Assembly: GCF_019599295.1 (NCBI RefSeq)
Contig: NZ_JAIEWN010000001.1
Coordinates: forward strand, 291,984 to 355,983
Direction of reading: 5' to 3'
DNA length: 64,000 nucleotides
Source: Oscillochloris sp. ZM17-4
Lineage (GTDB): Bacteria; Chloroflexota; Chloroflexia; Chloroflexales; Chloroflexaceae
A model generated the notes under the pieces. The model ran no database searches and was not told the DNA's origin. It saw only the letters and a list, made by a program, of their open reading frames with translations. Shown piece by piece: positions 19,444 through 27,778 of this stretch (positions within the stretch are counted from its first letter, which is position 1; every line of letters begins with the position of its first letter). A program made the position numbers and the translations under genes.

Positions 19444-20772
19444 ATGGACACATCGATGCACGCCTTACGCACACGACTCAAGCGGATCAGCAACCTGGAT
19501 ATTCTGCTGAACACCGGCTCGCTCGTCGCGACCACCGGAGTCTCGGCGGCGCTGGGGTTTCTCTACTGGTGGCTAGCGGCGCGCGCGTTCACCCCGGCAG
19601 AGGTGGGGTTTGCGGCTGCGGCAATCTCGACGATGACCCTGATCGGCACGGTGAGCATGCTGGGCCTGGGGACGATGCTGATCGGCGAGCTGCCGCGCCG
19701 ATCCGGCCATCGGGCCGCGCTGATCGCCACGTCCCTGGTCGTGGCCGGGCTGGCGGCCACCCTGATCGGCGCGATCTTCGCGATGCTGTCGCCCTACCTG
19801 ACGAGCGACCTGGCGCTGCTCTCATCGAGCCTCGGGATGGTGGCGACCTTCGCCCTCGGGGCCGGGCTGACGGCGGTGGCCCTGGTGCTCGACCAGGCGC
19901 TGATCGGGCTGCTGCGGGGCGGGCTCCAGTTCTCGCGCAACACGATCTTCGGGCTGGTGAAGCTCGGGTCGCTCTGGCTGGCGGCCGCCCTGATCGTCGA
20001 CACCACCGGGATGAGCATCTACGTCACATGGCTGGTTGGGAACCTGGCGGCGCTGGCGGCGCTGGCGGCCTATGTGGTGGCCCGGCGCGGCCTCAGCGGG
20101 ATCACGATGCAGTGGGCGGTGCTGCGCAGCCTGGGCTGGACATCGCTCCAGCACCACATGCTCAACATGGTGGTGCTCGCCCCCGGCATGATCCTGCCGC
20201 TGATCGTCACTGCGGTGCTCTCGGTCTCGGCGAACGCCTACTTCTACACGGCGTGGATGCTGGCAAGCTTCGTCTCGGTCGGCCCGGTGTCGCTGGCGAC
20301 CGTGCTCTTCGCGGTGGGGTCGGGCAACCCGGCGGCGCTGGCGCAGCGGCTGCGCTTCACCCTGGCGGCGGGGTTAGCTATCGCCCTGGCGGCGAACCTG
20401 GTGCTCTTCCCCGGCGGCCACCTGCTGCTCTCGCTGTTCGGCAAGGCCTACGTGGCCGAGTCGCTCTGGCCGCTGCGCATCCTGGGGTTGTCGGTCTTCC
20501 CGCTGATCATCCGCGAGCACTACGCGACGATTGCGCGCATCCACGGGCGTACGCTCCAGGCCACCAAGCTGATAGCGGTGGTAAGCCTGCTCCGCCTACT
20601 GGCGGCCGCAATCGGCGCCTCACTCGATGGGCTGGTTGGACTGTGCCTCGGCCTGCTGATTGTCGAGACGATCGCCGCCGTGATCATGTCCCCGCTGGTC
20701 TACCGGACGGCGATCTTCGACCAGGGGGCGACGCCAACACACACTGAGCAGGTCGGGAAGCATATCGCGTGA
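19444..20772 (+). CDS. Polysaccharide flippase (Wzx/MOP superfamily)
   Basis: About 12 transmembrane helices in 442 residues, beginning NTGSLVATTGVSAALGFLYW and FTPAEVGFAAAAIST, a pattern typical of oligosaccharide flippases. Predicted to move the lipid-linked glycan from the inner to the outer leaflet. The ATG at 19,444 gives a short basic N-terminus; another ATG at 19,456 is equally possible. The stop overlaps the next gene as GTGA. It completes the transferase-flippase-polymerase set of a Wzx/Wzy-like pathway. Confidence 0.88.
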   Translation: MDTSMHALRTRLKRISNLDILLNTGSLVATTGVSAALGFLYWWLAARAFTPAEVGFAAAAISTMTLIGTVSMLGLGTMLIGELPRRSGHRAALIATSLVVAGLAATLIGAIFAMLSPYLTSDLALLSSSLGMVATFALGAGLTAVALVLDQALIGLLRGGLQFSRNTIFGLVKLGSLWLAAALIVDTTGMSIYVTWLVGNLAALAALAAYVVARRGLSGITMQWAVLRSLGWTSLQHHMLNMVVLAPGMILPLIVTAVLSVSANAYFYTAWMLASFVSVGPVSLATVLFAVGSGNPAALAQRLRFTLAAGLAIALAANLVLFPGGHLLLSLFGKAYVAESLWPLRILGLSVFPLIIREHYATIARIHGRTLQATKLIAVVSLLRLLAAAIGASLDGLVGLCLGLLIVETIAAVIMSPLVYRTAIFDQGATPTHTEQVGKHIA

Positions 20773-21986
20773 TCGGAGCGAAGCTTGTGGGAGATCTGCC
20801 CGACATTATCGACGCCGCGAGGATCGCCCTGGCGCTCGCCCTGACACTGTACGCGCTCTACCGAGCCGCCCAGGCATACGGGCGCGGCACGCAGGCGCGC
20901 GCCGCGCGGCGCTGGGCCCCGCCGCCGCCGCCACAGCGCTGGCCATTGGCCACGCTGATCATCCCATCATGGCGCGAGCGCGGCACCATCGAGATCCTTA
21001 TGCGCCAGCTGCGCGCCCTCGACTATCCGAAGTGGACGGCGGTGGTGGTGGCCGGGGGGCCTGACGGCACCTACGCGGCAGCCCAGGCCGCCGCCGCTGA
21101 CCCGCGGATCGTGGTGATCGAGCAGCGCCCGCGCGGGAAGAACGCGGCGCTCAACGATGGGCTGCGGCTCGCCACAGGCGAGGTTGTTGTCATCCTCGAC
21201 GCCGACACGCAGATCGAAGCGGGATGGCTGCGCACCATGGTCGCGCCGCTTGCCGCTGGCGCGGCTGTGGCCAGCACCGGGAACTACCTGCCGCTGCGCC
21301 GCACGCCTTTCTCACTTCACGGTCAGATGGAGAAGATCGCCGCCTACCAGATCCACGGCCACGCCCACCTCCAGGGCAGCGGTGGCATCGCTATGCGCCG
21401 CACGCTGATCGATCAGCTCGGCGGCTTCCCCGAAGATGTCCCGGTCGGCGTAGACTGGGATCTCGACGCGCGGGTGGCCGCCGCCGGCGCGGCGCGGGCC
21501 TACTGCCCCGACGCACTCGCCTACACTGAGCGCCCGGCGACCCTGGGCGAGTGGTGCAAGAACGAGCTGCGCTGGCGGCGGGCGCACCTCGCCTCGCTGT
21601 TCCGGCACCGGACCTATTTCTTCCGCAGCCCGATGGAGACCCTGGGCAGCATCTACCCCTACGCCGTCGGCTGGCTCTGCGCCATCGCAACACTGGCGGC
21701 CGTGGCGCTCGCCATCGCCGGCCCGCCCGACCTGGCCGCCGCTGGGCTGACAGTATGGGCCGCCCTGATCGCATGGGCCGGCCTCTCACGGATCGGGCTC
21801 GCCATCGAGGTCGCCGCCTATACCCGCGAGTCGCGCTGGCTCGCCCTGATCTGGGCCCCACCATTTCTTTGGTACCTCACTCTGGCCGCCTCCTGCATCG
21901 CAACCCTCACGATGCGCGCGACCACGATGCACTTCAAAGGCCCGCGCCACCATATTGAGCACGAGCAGCCCTCAGCGCACTCGTAG
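20769..21986 (+). CDS. Membrane-anchored family 2 glycosyltransferase
   Basis: Processive-type GT2. One N-terminal helix (about 12-30), a GT-A domain with LIIPSWRERGTIEIL, LDADTQIEAGW (DxD) and a third Asp in GVDWDLDARV, then an amphipathic KNELRWRRAHL motif (the Q/RxxRW-like position). Three C-terminal helices follow (about 295-385). The architecture resembles cellulose- or hyaluronan-synthase relatives but is shorter. GTG start overlaps the flippase stop by 4 bp. It is the last gene of the core operon and could prime or extend the polymer at the membrane. Confidence 0.87.
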   Translation: MIGAKLVGDLPDIIDAARIALALALTLYALYRAAQAYGRGTQARAARRWAPPPPPQRWPLATLIIPSWRERGTIEILMRQLRALDYPKWTAVVVAGGPDGTYAAAQAAAADPRIVVIEQRPRGKNAALNDGLRLATGEVVVILDADTQIEAGWLRTMVAPLAAGAAVASTGNYLPLRRTPFSLHGQMEKIAAYQIHGHAHLQGSGGIAMRRTLIDQLGGFPEDVPVGVDWDLDARVAAAGAARAYCPDALAYTERPATLGEWCKNELRWRRAHLASLFRHRTYFFRSPMETLGSIYPYAVGWLCAIATLAAVALAIAGPPDLAAAGLTVWAALIAWAGLSRIGLAIEVAAYTRESRWLALIWAPPFLWYLTLAASCIATLTMRATTMHFKGPRHHIEHEQPSAHS

Positions 21987-21999
21987 GCGGCGTGAGCGC

Positions 22000-22070
22000 T
22001 GCTGAGCAGCAACGAGCGTCACTCCATTAGCTCGCAGCTCGCGCTGGTTTTTTCGTCCGGCCATGGCGTA
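22000..22070 (+). terminator. Possible terminator after the glycan operon
   Basis: GC-rich self-complementary segments (GCTGCTGAGCAGC and AGCTCGCAGCTCGCGCT) are followed by a TTTTTT tract at about 22,049. A stem followed by a T-tract downstream of the operon fits an intrinsic terminator, although the stem is imperfect. Confidence 0.4.
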
Positions 22071-22132
22071 TGATGGAGGAAGATGATGGGCCCAGGAGAG
22101 GCGTTAGGGAAGTGGAAGAATTTAACTATCCC

Positions 22133-22190
22133 GATGGATGCGTGATGCGTGATGCGTGGCCGAGTTACGGATCACGCATCACGCATCACG
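22133..22190. repeat. GATGCGT heptad repeats in inverted arms
   Basis: Left arm 22,133-22,157 has about three GATGCGT units; right arm 22,171-22,190 has the complementary ATCACGC units, with a 13-nt spacer. It lies upstream of the GH5-like gene. The same heptad family recurs at 48,704-48,767. Confidence 0.88.
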
Positions 22191-22234
22191 ACGGGACGAT
22201 TAAAAAGATCCGTTTCCCTTATTGAAGAGGTGCG

Positions 22235-23662
22235 ATGGCACGACCGGATCGAACGCACAACACAGGACGGGCGGCCATGATCATCGGGATCGCAGTGATA
22301 GTTATCACCCTAGCGCAGTGTGGTGACGCAGCCCGGCCAGCGACACCGGCCCCAGCCGCCCCGCCGACACCCTCGCCCATCCCGACCCCGACCATCGCCG
22401 CCACCTTCGTAGAGCGCCAGGGGAGCACCCTCACCCTCGCCGCACAGCCATTCCGCTTCGCTGGCAGCAATATCTACTGGCTCGGCCTCGATGAGAATGT
22501 CGGCGGGGTCGATTACCCGAGCCCCTTCCGGGTGAGCGACGCCCTCGCAACCGCCCGCGAGATGGGCGCAACGGTTGTGCGCACGCACGCTGTCATCTCT
22601 GCTGGCTGCCCACGCTGCATCAAGCCTACCCTCAACAGCATCAATGAGCAGGCCCTCGTCCACGTCGATTATGCCATCGCGGCGGCGCAAACCTACGGCC
22701 TGCGGCTGATCATGCCGCTGGTGGATAACTACAACTACTATCACGGCGGCACTGGCACCTTCGCCCGCTGGCGCGACAAGCCCAACGAGGCCTTCTACAC
22801 CGACCCCGAGGTGATCGCAGACTTCAAGGAATATGTCGCGCTCATCCTGAACCGGGTCAACACCTATACCGGCGTGGCATACAAAGACGACCCAACGATC
22901 ATGGCCTGGGAGACTGGCAATGAGATCCGCCCGCCGACATCGTGGACGCGCGAGATCGCCAGCTACATCAAGCAGATCGCCCCGAGGCAGCTCATCATCG
23001 ACGGCAACGTGCGAGTCGATGAGGCGGCCCTGTCGATCCCTGCGGTCGATATCTACACCCTGCACTTTTACCCGATGGATCGCAGCAGGCTCGCTGCGGT
23101 CGCCCTACAGGTCGCCATCGCCGACAAGGCATTCTTCGTGGGCGAGTTCGACTGGAGCAACACCAAGGGCGGCGACAGCCTCGAGAGCTTCCTCAGGGTG
23201 ATCGAGGAAACCCCTACGATCGCTGGCGATATGTACTGGGCGCTCTTCGGCCATCTCGACGATCATGGGTATGTCAATAGTAATGGTGGCTATAAGCTGC
23301 ACTACCCCGGCGAGACCGAGGAGATGCGCCGGCGCGCCCGGCTGCTGCGCGATCACGCCTATGTCATGCGCGGAGTCGCACCGCCCGCCAGCGGCATCCC
23401 TGTCGCGCCGCTGATCACGGAGCTGGGTGAGCGCATCGCCTGGCGCGGCGTGGCCGGCGCCGACACCTACAGCATTGAGCGGGCGACGGCCGGGCCAGAT
23501 GGGCCGTGGCAGGTGATCTGCGACCGCTGTGCCACCGACTACGACACCCCCTGGTCCGGACTGCCGCCGGCCAATGGCCCCGCCTGGTATCGGGTCAGGG
23601 CCTATAACCTCGATGGGGTCGCTGGGCCGTACTCGGTAGCGCAGGAGGCGCCCACGCCCTAA
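22235..23662 (+). CDS. Secreted GH5-like glycoside hydrolase (mannanase-type), probable lipoprotein
   Basis: Predicted extracellular (beta/alpha)8 endo-glycosidase. The N-terminus has a hydrophobic signal ending LAQCGDA, a plausible lipobox, then a Pro/Thr-rich linker (about residues 35-52). The catalytic domain begins FRFAGSNIYWLGLDEN. The probable acid/base Glu is in TIMAWETGNEIRPP (about 230) and the nucleophile in FFVGEFDWSN (about 308). The C-terminal 90 residues look like a fibronectin-type domain. The ATG at 22,235 follows GAAGAGG. It lies next to the glycan cluster and a GH26-like hydrolase, so it may trim or release the exported polysaccharide, or degrade external mannans. Confidence 0.85.
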   Translation: MARPDRTHNTGRAAMIIGIAVIVITLAQCGDAARPATPAPAAPPTPSPIPTPTIAATFVERQGSTLTLAAQPFRFAGSNIYWLGLDENVGGVDYPSPFRVSDALATAREMGATVVRTHAVISAGCPRCIKPTLNSINEQALVHVDYAIAAAQTYGLRLIMPLVDNYNYYHGGTGTFARWRDKPNEAFYTDPEVIADFKEYVALILNRVNTYTGVAYKDDPTIMAWETGNEIRPPTSWTREIASYIKQIAPRQLIIDGNVRVDEAALSIPAVDIYTLHFYPMDRSRLAAVALQVAIADKAFFVGEFDWSNTKGGDSLESFLRVIEETPTIAGDMYWALFGHLDDHGYVNSNGGYKLHYPGETEEMRRRARLLRDHAYVMRGVAPPASGIPVAPLITELGERIAWRGVAGADTYSIERATAGPDGPWQVICDRCATDYDTPWSGLPPANGPAWYRVRAYNLDGVAGPYSVAQEAPTP

Positions 23663-23716
23663 GAGCTTCCTCAGAAGATCGAGCGTGTGGATCTCGCTGG
23701 GGCTCTATGGTGTGCC

Positions 23717-23744
23717 GTCAGGACGCAGCGCGCTGCGTCCTGAC
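23717..23744. repeat. Perfect 14-bp palindrome
   Basis: Arms 23,717-23,730 and 23,731-23,744 are perfect complements with no spacer. It lies 55 bp past the GH5-like stop and may act as part of a terminator. Confidence 0.7.
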
Positions 23745-23809
23745 GCAGATGCCCGGGGTTTTGTCGAGCCCGTCTCCCAACCTGCCAGCATAGCTCGGAC
23801 GGAGTACTA

Positions 23810-23864
23810 GCCAGAGCGACACGCCAGGAGCCAGCGATGCTGGCTCCTGGCGTGTCGCTCTGGC
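23810..23864. repeat. Perfect 26-bp palindrome with 3-nt loop
   Basis: Arms 23,810-23,835 and 23,839-23,864 match perfectly around a GAT loop. It lies between the two glycoside hydrolase genes. Confidence 0.88.
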
Positions 23865-23959
23865 GCATGTCGGGGCGTGGAGTCGCGTATGATAACATTG
23901 GCCAGGATGACGTTTTCTTAACCAGATTTAAATTTTTTGTCATCTCCGCGAGGCACATC

Positions 23960-25045
23960 ATGAGACATCACACCCCGCTCATATGGGCTATGCTCACCGT
24001 CACGCTGCTAAGCCTCAGCATCTCACAGCCCAACCAGGCCGCCACAACCTACCGCGTCAACCTGCCCATCGTCATCAGCACAGGCTCCGGGCCAGACCTC
24101 TACTGGGGCGCCGCCGTAAAAGGGCCGCCCTATGACATGAGCAAGCTGGACGCCTTCGAGGCCAACGTGGGCAAGAAGGTGTCGATCTTCCACTGGACGC
24201 ACTCATGGGTGGAGCAGGGCGCCTACCGCGGCTTCCTAAAGGGCGAGTTTAACGCCATCCGCGCCCACGGGTCGCTCCCGATGATGACCTGGACCACCGA
24301 CGCGCAGGGCCAGGGGATCAGCCAGCCCGACTTCCAGCTGCGCGCCATCTACGAGGGCAAGCACGACGCCTTCATCCGCCAGTGGGCCACCGACGCAAAG
24401 AGCTGGGGCCACCCGCTCTTCTTGCGGCTCAACCACGAGATGAATGGCTGGTGGTACGTCTGGAGCGAGCAGGCCAACGACAATCAGCCCGGCGACTTTG
24501 TAAAGGCGTGGCGCCACATCCACGATATCTTCACCCAGGTTGGCGTGACGAACGTTACCTGGGTCTGGTGCCTAAACGCCACTGGATACGGTCGACTCAC
24601 GCCGGCGGCCTCGCTCTACCCTGGCGACGACTACGTCGACTGGGTGGCCCTGGACGGCTACAACTTCGGCGCCGACGGGGTCGACGGCTGGCTGACGGCG
24701 GAGCAGATCTTTCGCCCGCTGTACGACGAGCTGGCCCGCATCGCGCCGAGCAAGCCGGTGATGATCGCCGAGGTGGCCTCGGCAGAGAATGGCGGCCCGA
24801 TCGGTCGGCCGGGGTCGAAGGCGGCCTGGATCGCCGCCTCGCTCGCCGGCATGCCCGCACAGTTCCCGAAGGTGCGGGCGCTGCTCTGGTTCAACCAGGA
24901 CGGCGGCGCGGGCAAGTACGAGTGGCCGATCGAGAGCTCTACGCAGGCGGCGCGGGCATTCGCCGGCGAGATCGCGTCGAGCCGCTACGCCGCCAATCTG
25001 TTTGGCGACGCCGGCCCGACGACGATCGCGCCCCTGCGGCCGTAG
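23960..25045 (+). CDS. Secreted GH26-like glycoside hydrolase
   Basis: Predicted secreted endo-glycosidase of the GH26 (mannanase-like) type. A signal peptide occupies about residues 1-27 (LIWAMLTVTLLSLSIS). It is followed at once by TTYRVNLPIVIS, which resembles the YLPLV-type motif ending other surface proteins of this kind. The catalytic Glu candidates are in LFLRLNHEMNGWW (acid/base, about 159) and VMIAEVASAENG (nucleophile, about 260). The ATG at 23,960 follows GAGG; an upstream open frame runs through a palindrome and is rejected. Length is 361 residues. It probably acts with the GH5-like enzyme outside the cell on a mannose-containing glycan. Specificity is inferred only. Confidence 0.85.
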   Translation: MRHHTPLIWAMLTVTLLSLSISQPNQAATTYRVNLPIVISTGSGPDLYWGAAVKGPPYDMSKLDAFEANVGKKVSIFHWTHSWVEQGAYRGFLKGEFNAIRAHGSLPMMTWTTDAQGQGISQPDFQLRAIYEGKHDAFIRQWATDAKSWGHPLFLRLNHEMNGWWYVWSEQANDNQPGDFVKAWRHIHDIFTQVGVTNVTWVWCLNATGYGRLTPAASLYPGDDYVDWVALDGYNFGADGVDGWLTAEQIFRPLYDELARIAPSKPVMIAEVASAENGGPIGRPGSKAAWIAASLAGMPAQFPKVRALLWFNQDGGAGKYEWPIESSTQAARAFAGEIASSRYAANLFGDAGPTTIAPLRP

Positions 25046-25046
25046 C

Positions 25047-26375
25047 CTACAGCAGCACCACCTTCGCGCGCAGCGCCTCGGGCAGCCCCCGCGTCGCGTT
25101 GCGCGTGTCCACCACCGCCGGGGCCAGCTCGACGATCCGCGCGTAGGGGAAGGCGCTGTGGTTGGTGATGATCACCGCGCAGTCGCAGCCGGCCAGCAGC
25201 GCGTCGTCGAGCGGCGTCGTCGCGAAGACCTGCCCCTGATGCGACTCGAAGCGCGTCACGTGGGGGTCGCAGGCAATCACCTCGGCCCCATCCTCGATCA
25301 GCAGATCCATCACCTTAAAGGCCGGCGACTCGCGGTAGTCGTCCACATCGGGCTTATAGGCCACGCCCAGCAGCAGCACCCGCGAGCCGTTGAGCGCCTT
25401 GCGCTGCCGGTTGAGCGCCCGCACCACCAGATCGTGGACGTGGCGCGGCATCTGCGTGTTGATCTCGCCGGCCAGCTCGATGAAGCGGGTGGTCAGATCA
25501 TACTCGCGGGCCTTCCAGGTCAGGTAGAACGGGTCGATCGGGATGCAGTGGCCGCCGAGGCCGGGGCCGGGGGTGAACTTCATAAAGCCGTAGGGCTTAG
25601 ATGCGGCGGCATCGACCACCTCCCACACATCCAGGCCCATGCGGTCGCAGAGCAGGGCCAGCTCGTTCACCAGGGCGATGTTCACCGCCCGAAAGATGTT
25701 CTCGAAGAGCTTGGTGATCTCGGCGACCGCCGGCGACGATACCGGCACCACGCGGCTGGTGATCTGGCCGTAGAAGGCGCTGGTCAGCTCGGTGCAGGCC
25801 GGCGTCGTCCCGCCGACCACCTTCGGCGTGTTCTCCACGCCCCAGCCCTTGCTGTTGGTCTGGCCGGGGTCGATCCGCTCGGGCGAGAAGGCCAGGAAGA
25901 TCTCTTGGCCGACAGTGAGCCCGCCGGCCTCAAGCCGCGGCTGCACCACCTCGCGGGTGGTGCCGGGGTAGGTGGTGCTCTCCAGGATGACCAGCTGGCC
26001 GGGGCGCAGGCTGGCGGCGATCGCGTCGATGGCCGACACGATGAAGCTCAGGTCAGGGTCGCGGGTCTGGTTCAGCGGGGTGGGGACACAGATCACCAGC
26101 AGGTCGCACTCGGCCATGCGGGCGGTGTCGGTGGTGGCCTCAATCCGGCCATCGGCGCGCAGGCGGGCCATCACCTCGCCCGGCACATCGCCGATATAGC
26201 TCTCGCCACGGTTCAGCACCGCAGCCCGCTCGGCGCTCACATCGAAGCCGATCACCGGGAAGCCCAGCCCGGCGGTGCGGGCGGCCAGCGGCAGGCCAAC
26301 ATACCCCATCCCGATCACGCCGACGCGGGCGCTGCGCTCAGTGATCATGCGCCGCAGGTCGTTCATAGCATCCAT
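25047..26375 (-). CDS. UDP-N-acetyl-sugar 6-dehydrogenase (WbpA/WecC-like)
   Basis: NAD-dependent nucleotide-sugar dehydrogenase that oxidises C6 of a UDP-HexNAc to a uronic acid. Residues 20-40 hold the Rossmann motif (VGVIGMGYVGLPLA). The catalytic Cys lies in GPGLGGHCIPIDPFYL, a form typical of UDP-GlcNAc or UDP-ManNAc dehydrogenases rather than UDP-glucose dehydrogenase. The C-terminal substrate domain has LLLGVAYKPDVDDYRESPA. I prefer the ATG at 26,375 (442 residues), which has AAGGA about 10 nt upstream; the ATG at 26,408 is also possible. It likely supplies an acidic amino-sugar for the neighbouring glycan cluster, although it is transcribed from the opposite strand. Confidence 0.92.
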   Translation of the reverse strand: MDAMNDLRRMITERSARVGVIGMGYVGLPLAARTAGLGFPVIGFDVSAERAAVLNRGESYIGDVPGEVMARLRADGRIEATTDTARMAECDLLVICVPTPLNQTRDPDLSFIVSAIDAIAASLRPGQLVILESTTYPGTTREVVQPRLEAGGLTVGQEIFLAFSPERIDPGQTNSKGWGVENTPKVVGGTTPACTELTSAFYGQITSRVVPVSSPAVAEITKLFENIFRAVNIALVNELALLCDRMGLDVWEVVDAAASKPYGFMKFTPGPGLGGHCIPIDPFYLTWKAREYDLTTRFIELAGEINTQMPRHVHDLVVRALNRQRKALNGSRVLLLGVAYKPDVDDYRESPAFKVMDLLIEDGAEVIACDPHVTRFESHQGQVFATTPLDDALLAGCDCAVIITNHSAFPYARIVELAPAVVDTRNATRGLPEALRAKVVLL

Positions 26376-26439
26376 TATGTCTCTATCCTTCAGCGAAACA
26401 TGCAGCATATCGCGCCAAGGATAGCACAGGTTCCTCTAC

Positions 26440-26507
26440 CCGATAAAAGACAGGGCTGGTGCTTCGCACCAGCCCTGTCTTTTATCGGGGGTGGCTTCGC
26501 CACCCCC
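26440..26507. terminator. Two abutting TTC-loop palindromes
   Basis: Arms 26,440-26,462 and 26,466-26,488 are perfect 23-bp complements around TTC, capped GCTTCGC. A second smaller palindrome (26,487-26,495 against 26,499-26,507) with the same cap abuts it. They lie downstream of the Gfo/Idh/MocA gene and upstream of the dehydrogenase, so could separate the two transcripts. Confidence 0.75.
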
Positions 26508-26544
26508 AAACCCCCGCCTGGCGGCGGTTTTGCATCAGCCCTGA

Positions 26545-26597
26545 GATAAGAGCAGGCGGCAGGCAGCGCGTTGCGCTGCCTGCCGCCTGCTCTTATC
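26545..26597. repeat. Perfect 25-bp palindrome carrying a stop codon
   Basis: Arms 26,545-26,569 and 26,573-26,597 match perfectly around GTT. The right arm contributes the TAA stop of the Gfo/Idh/MocA gene, whose 3' end is at 26,593. Confidence 0.85.
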
Positions 26598-27624
26598 GAG
26601 GAACCGCCAGCGCCTGGCCGGTCTCCGCCGACGTGATCGCCGCGAAGGTCAGCCCAATACTGCCGAGGTTCTCGCGCCCGCTGGAGGGCGGCGTCTCCCC
26701 GCTGCGGATGGCGTGGGCGAACGCCGCCATCGAGCCGGCCCGATCCCAGTGGGCCATGTCGGGCAGGCGCACGCGGCGGGCCCGCGCGCCGCGCCGGCGC
26801 ACCGTGACCTCCTCGCCCTCCGGCGTGTTGGCGTCATCGCGGCTCGTCCAGCTGATCACCCCCTCCGCGCACTCGATCTGCCACTCGCCGGCCCACAGCG
26901 TCTTCGACGCCGGGCTGACCCAGCTGCCCTGGTAGCTCACCACCGCCCCGCCGTCGAAGGTGATCGTGGCCGAGGCCGCCGCCGGCTCGGCGAAGTTGCT
27001 CCAGGCCGGGTTCCAGGCGTGGCAGCTCACCGCCGTCGGCTCCTGGCCCAGCACGAAGCGCATCAGGTCGAAGTGGTGGATCGACATATCGAGCAGCAGC
27101 GGGTGGCGCAGGCTGAAGTGCGAATGCCCGGGCTCGCGGCCGTTGGCGTCGCGGCGGAACTGCAGGCTCACCGCGCCCACCGGGCCGAGCTCGCCGCCGC
27201 GCACCAGGGCGGCGGCCGCCTGCGCGGCCGGGAAGAATCGGTAGTTCTGGCTGACCATCAGCGCCAGGCCGGCGGCCTCGGCCTGGGCCACCAGCCGCGC
27301 GGCCTCGGCGACCGACGGCGCGAAGGGCTTCTCCACCAGCACGTGCTTGCCCGCCGCGAGGGCGGCCTCGGCCACCGGGACGTGGCCGCCGAGCGCCGCC
27401 GTCACCAGAACCGCCTCGGCGTCCGTCGCCGCCAGGGCCGCATCTAGCGTGGCGAAGCAGCGCTCGGCGGGGGCGCCGCCCTCCTGCTGGAGCAGCCGCA
27501 GCATCTCGGGCGCAATATCGACATAGGCTGCCACCTCGACCAGCTCGGGCCGGCCGGCCAGCATCTTCGCCCAGTCGCGGCCCCAGCCGCCCATCCCAAC
27601 CTGCACGATCCGTATCGGTGTCAT
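26593..27624 (-). CDS. Gfo/Idh/MocA-family NAD(P)-dependent oxidoreductase
   Basis: Sugar or inositol dehydrogenase-like enzyme. N-terminal Rossmann domain IRIVQVGMGGWGRDWAKML (about residues 4-22), the signature VLVEKPFAPSVAEA (about 95-108) with the catalytic-site Lys of EKP, and the C-terminal domain with HFDLMRFVLG. The ATG at 27,624 follows GGGGAG. Length (343) is normal. The stop codon is provided by a palindrome. It may make or modify a nucleotide sugar for the adjacent glycan cluster, or act in sugar catabolism; substrate is not predictable. Confidence 0.9.
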   Translation of the reverse strand: MTPIRIVQVGMGGWGRDWAKMLAGRPELVEVAAYVDIAPEMLRLLQQEGGAPAERCFATLDAALAATDAEAVLVTAALGGHVPVAEAALAAGKHVLVEKPFAPSVAEAARLVAQAEAAGLALMVSQNYRFFPAAQAAAALVRGGELGPVGAVSLQFRRDANGREPGHSHFSLRHPLLLDMSIHHFDLMRFVLGQEPTAVSCHAWNPAWSNFAEPAAASATITFDGGAVVSYQGSWVSPASKTLWAGEWQIECAEGVISWTSRDDANTPEGEEVTVRRRGARARRVRLPDMAHWDRAGSMAAFAHAIRSGETPPSSGRENLGSIGLTFAAITSAETGQALAVPR

Positions 27625-27671
27625 GGTCTCCCCTCGTAAACGTCCTCTTGCCCCTCCAGATGATACCCCAT

Positions 27672-27712
27672 GTACGGGCGCAGCAGGCGCTTTGCGCCTG
27701 CTGCGCCCGTAC
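27672..27712. repeat. Perfect 19-bp palindrome
   Basis: Arms 27,672-27,690 and 27,694-27,712 match perfectly around TTT. It lies between the divergent oxidoreductase and molybdenum hydroxylase genes. Confidence 0.85.
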
Positions 27713-27778
27713 TAGCCCCAGCTCCCCCGTGGTATCATAGAGAAACCCCGCAGCGAGAGTAACGAAAGGTAGCCCCCC

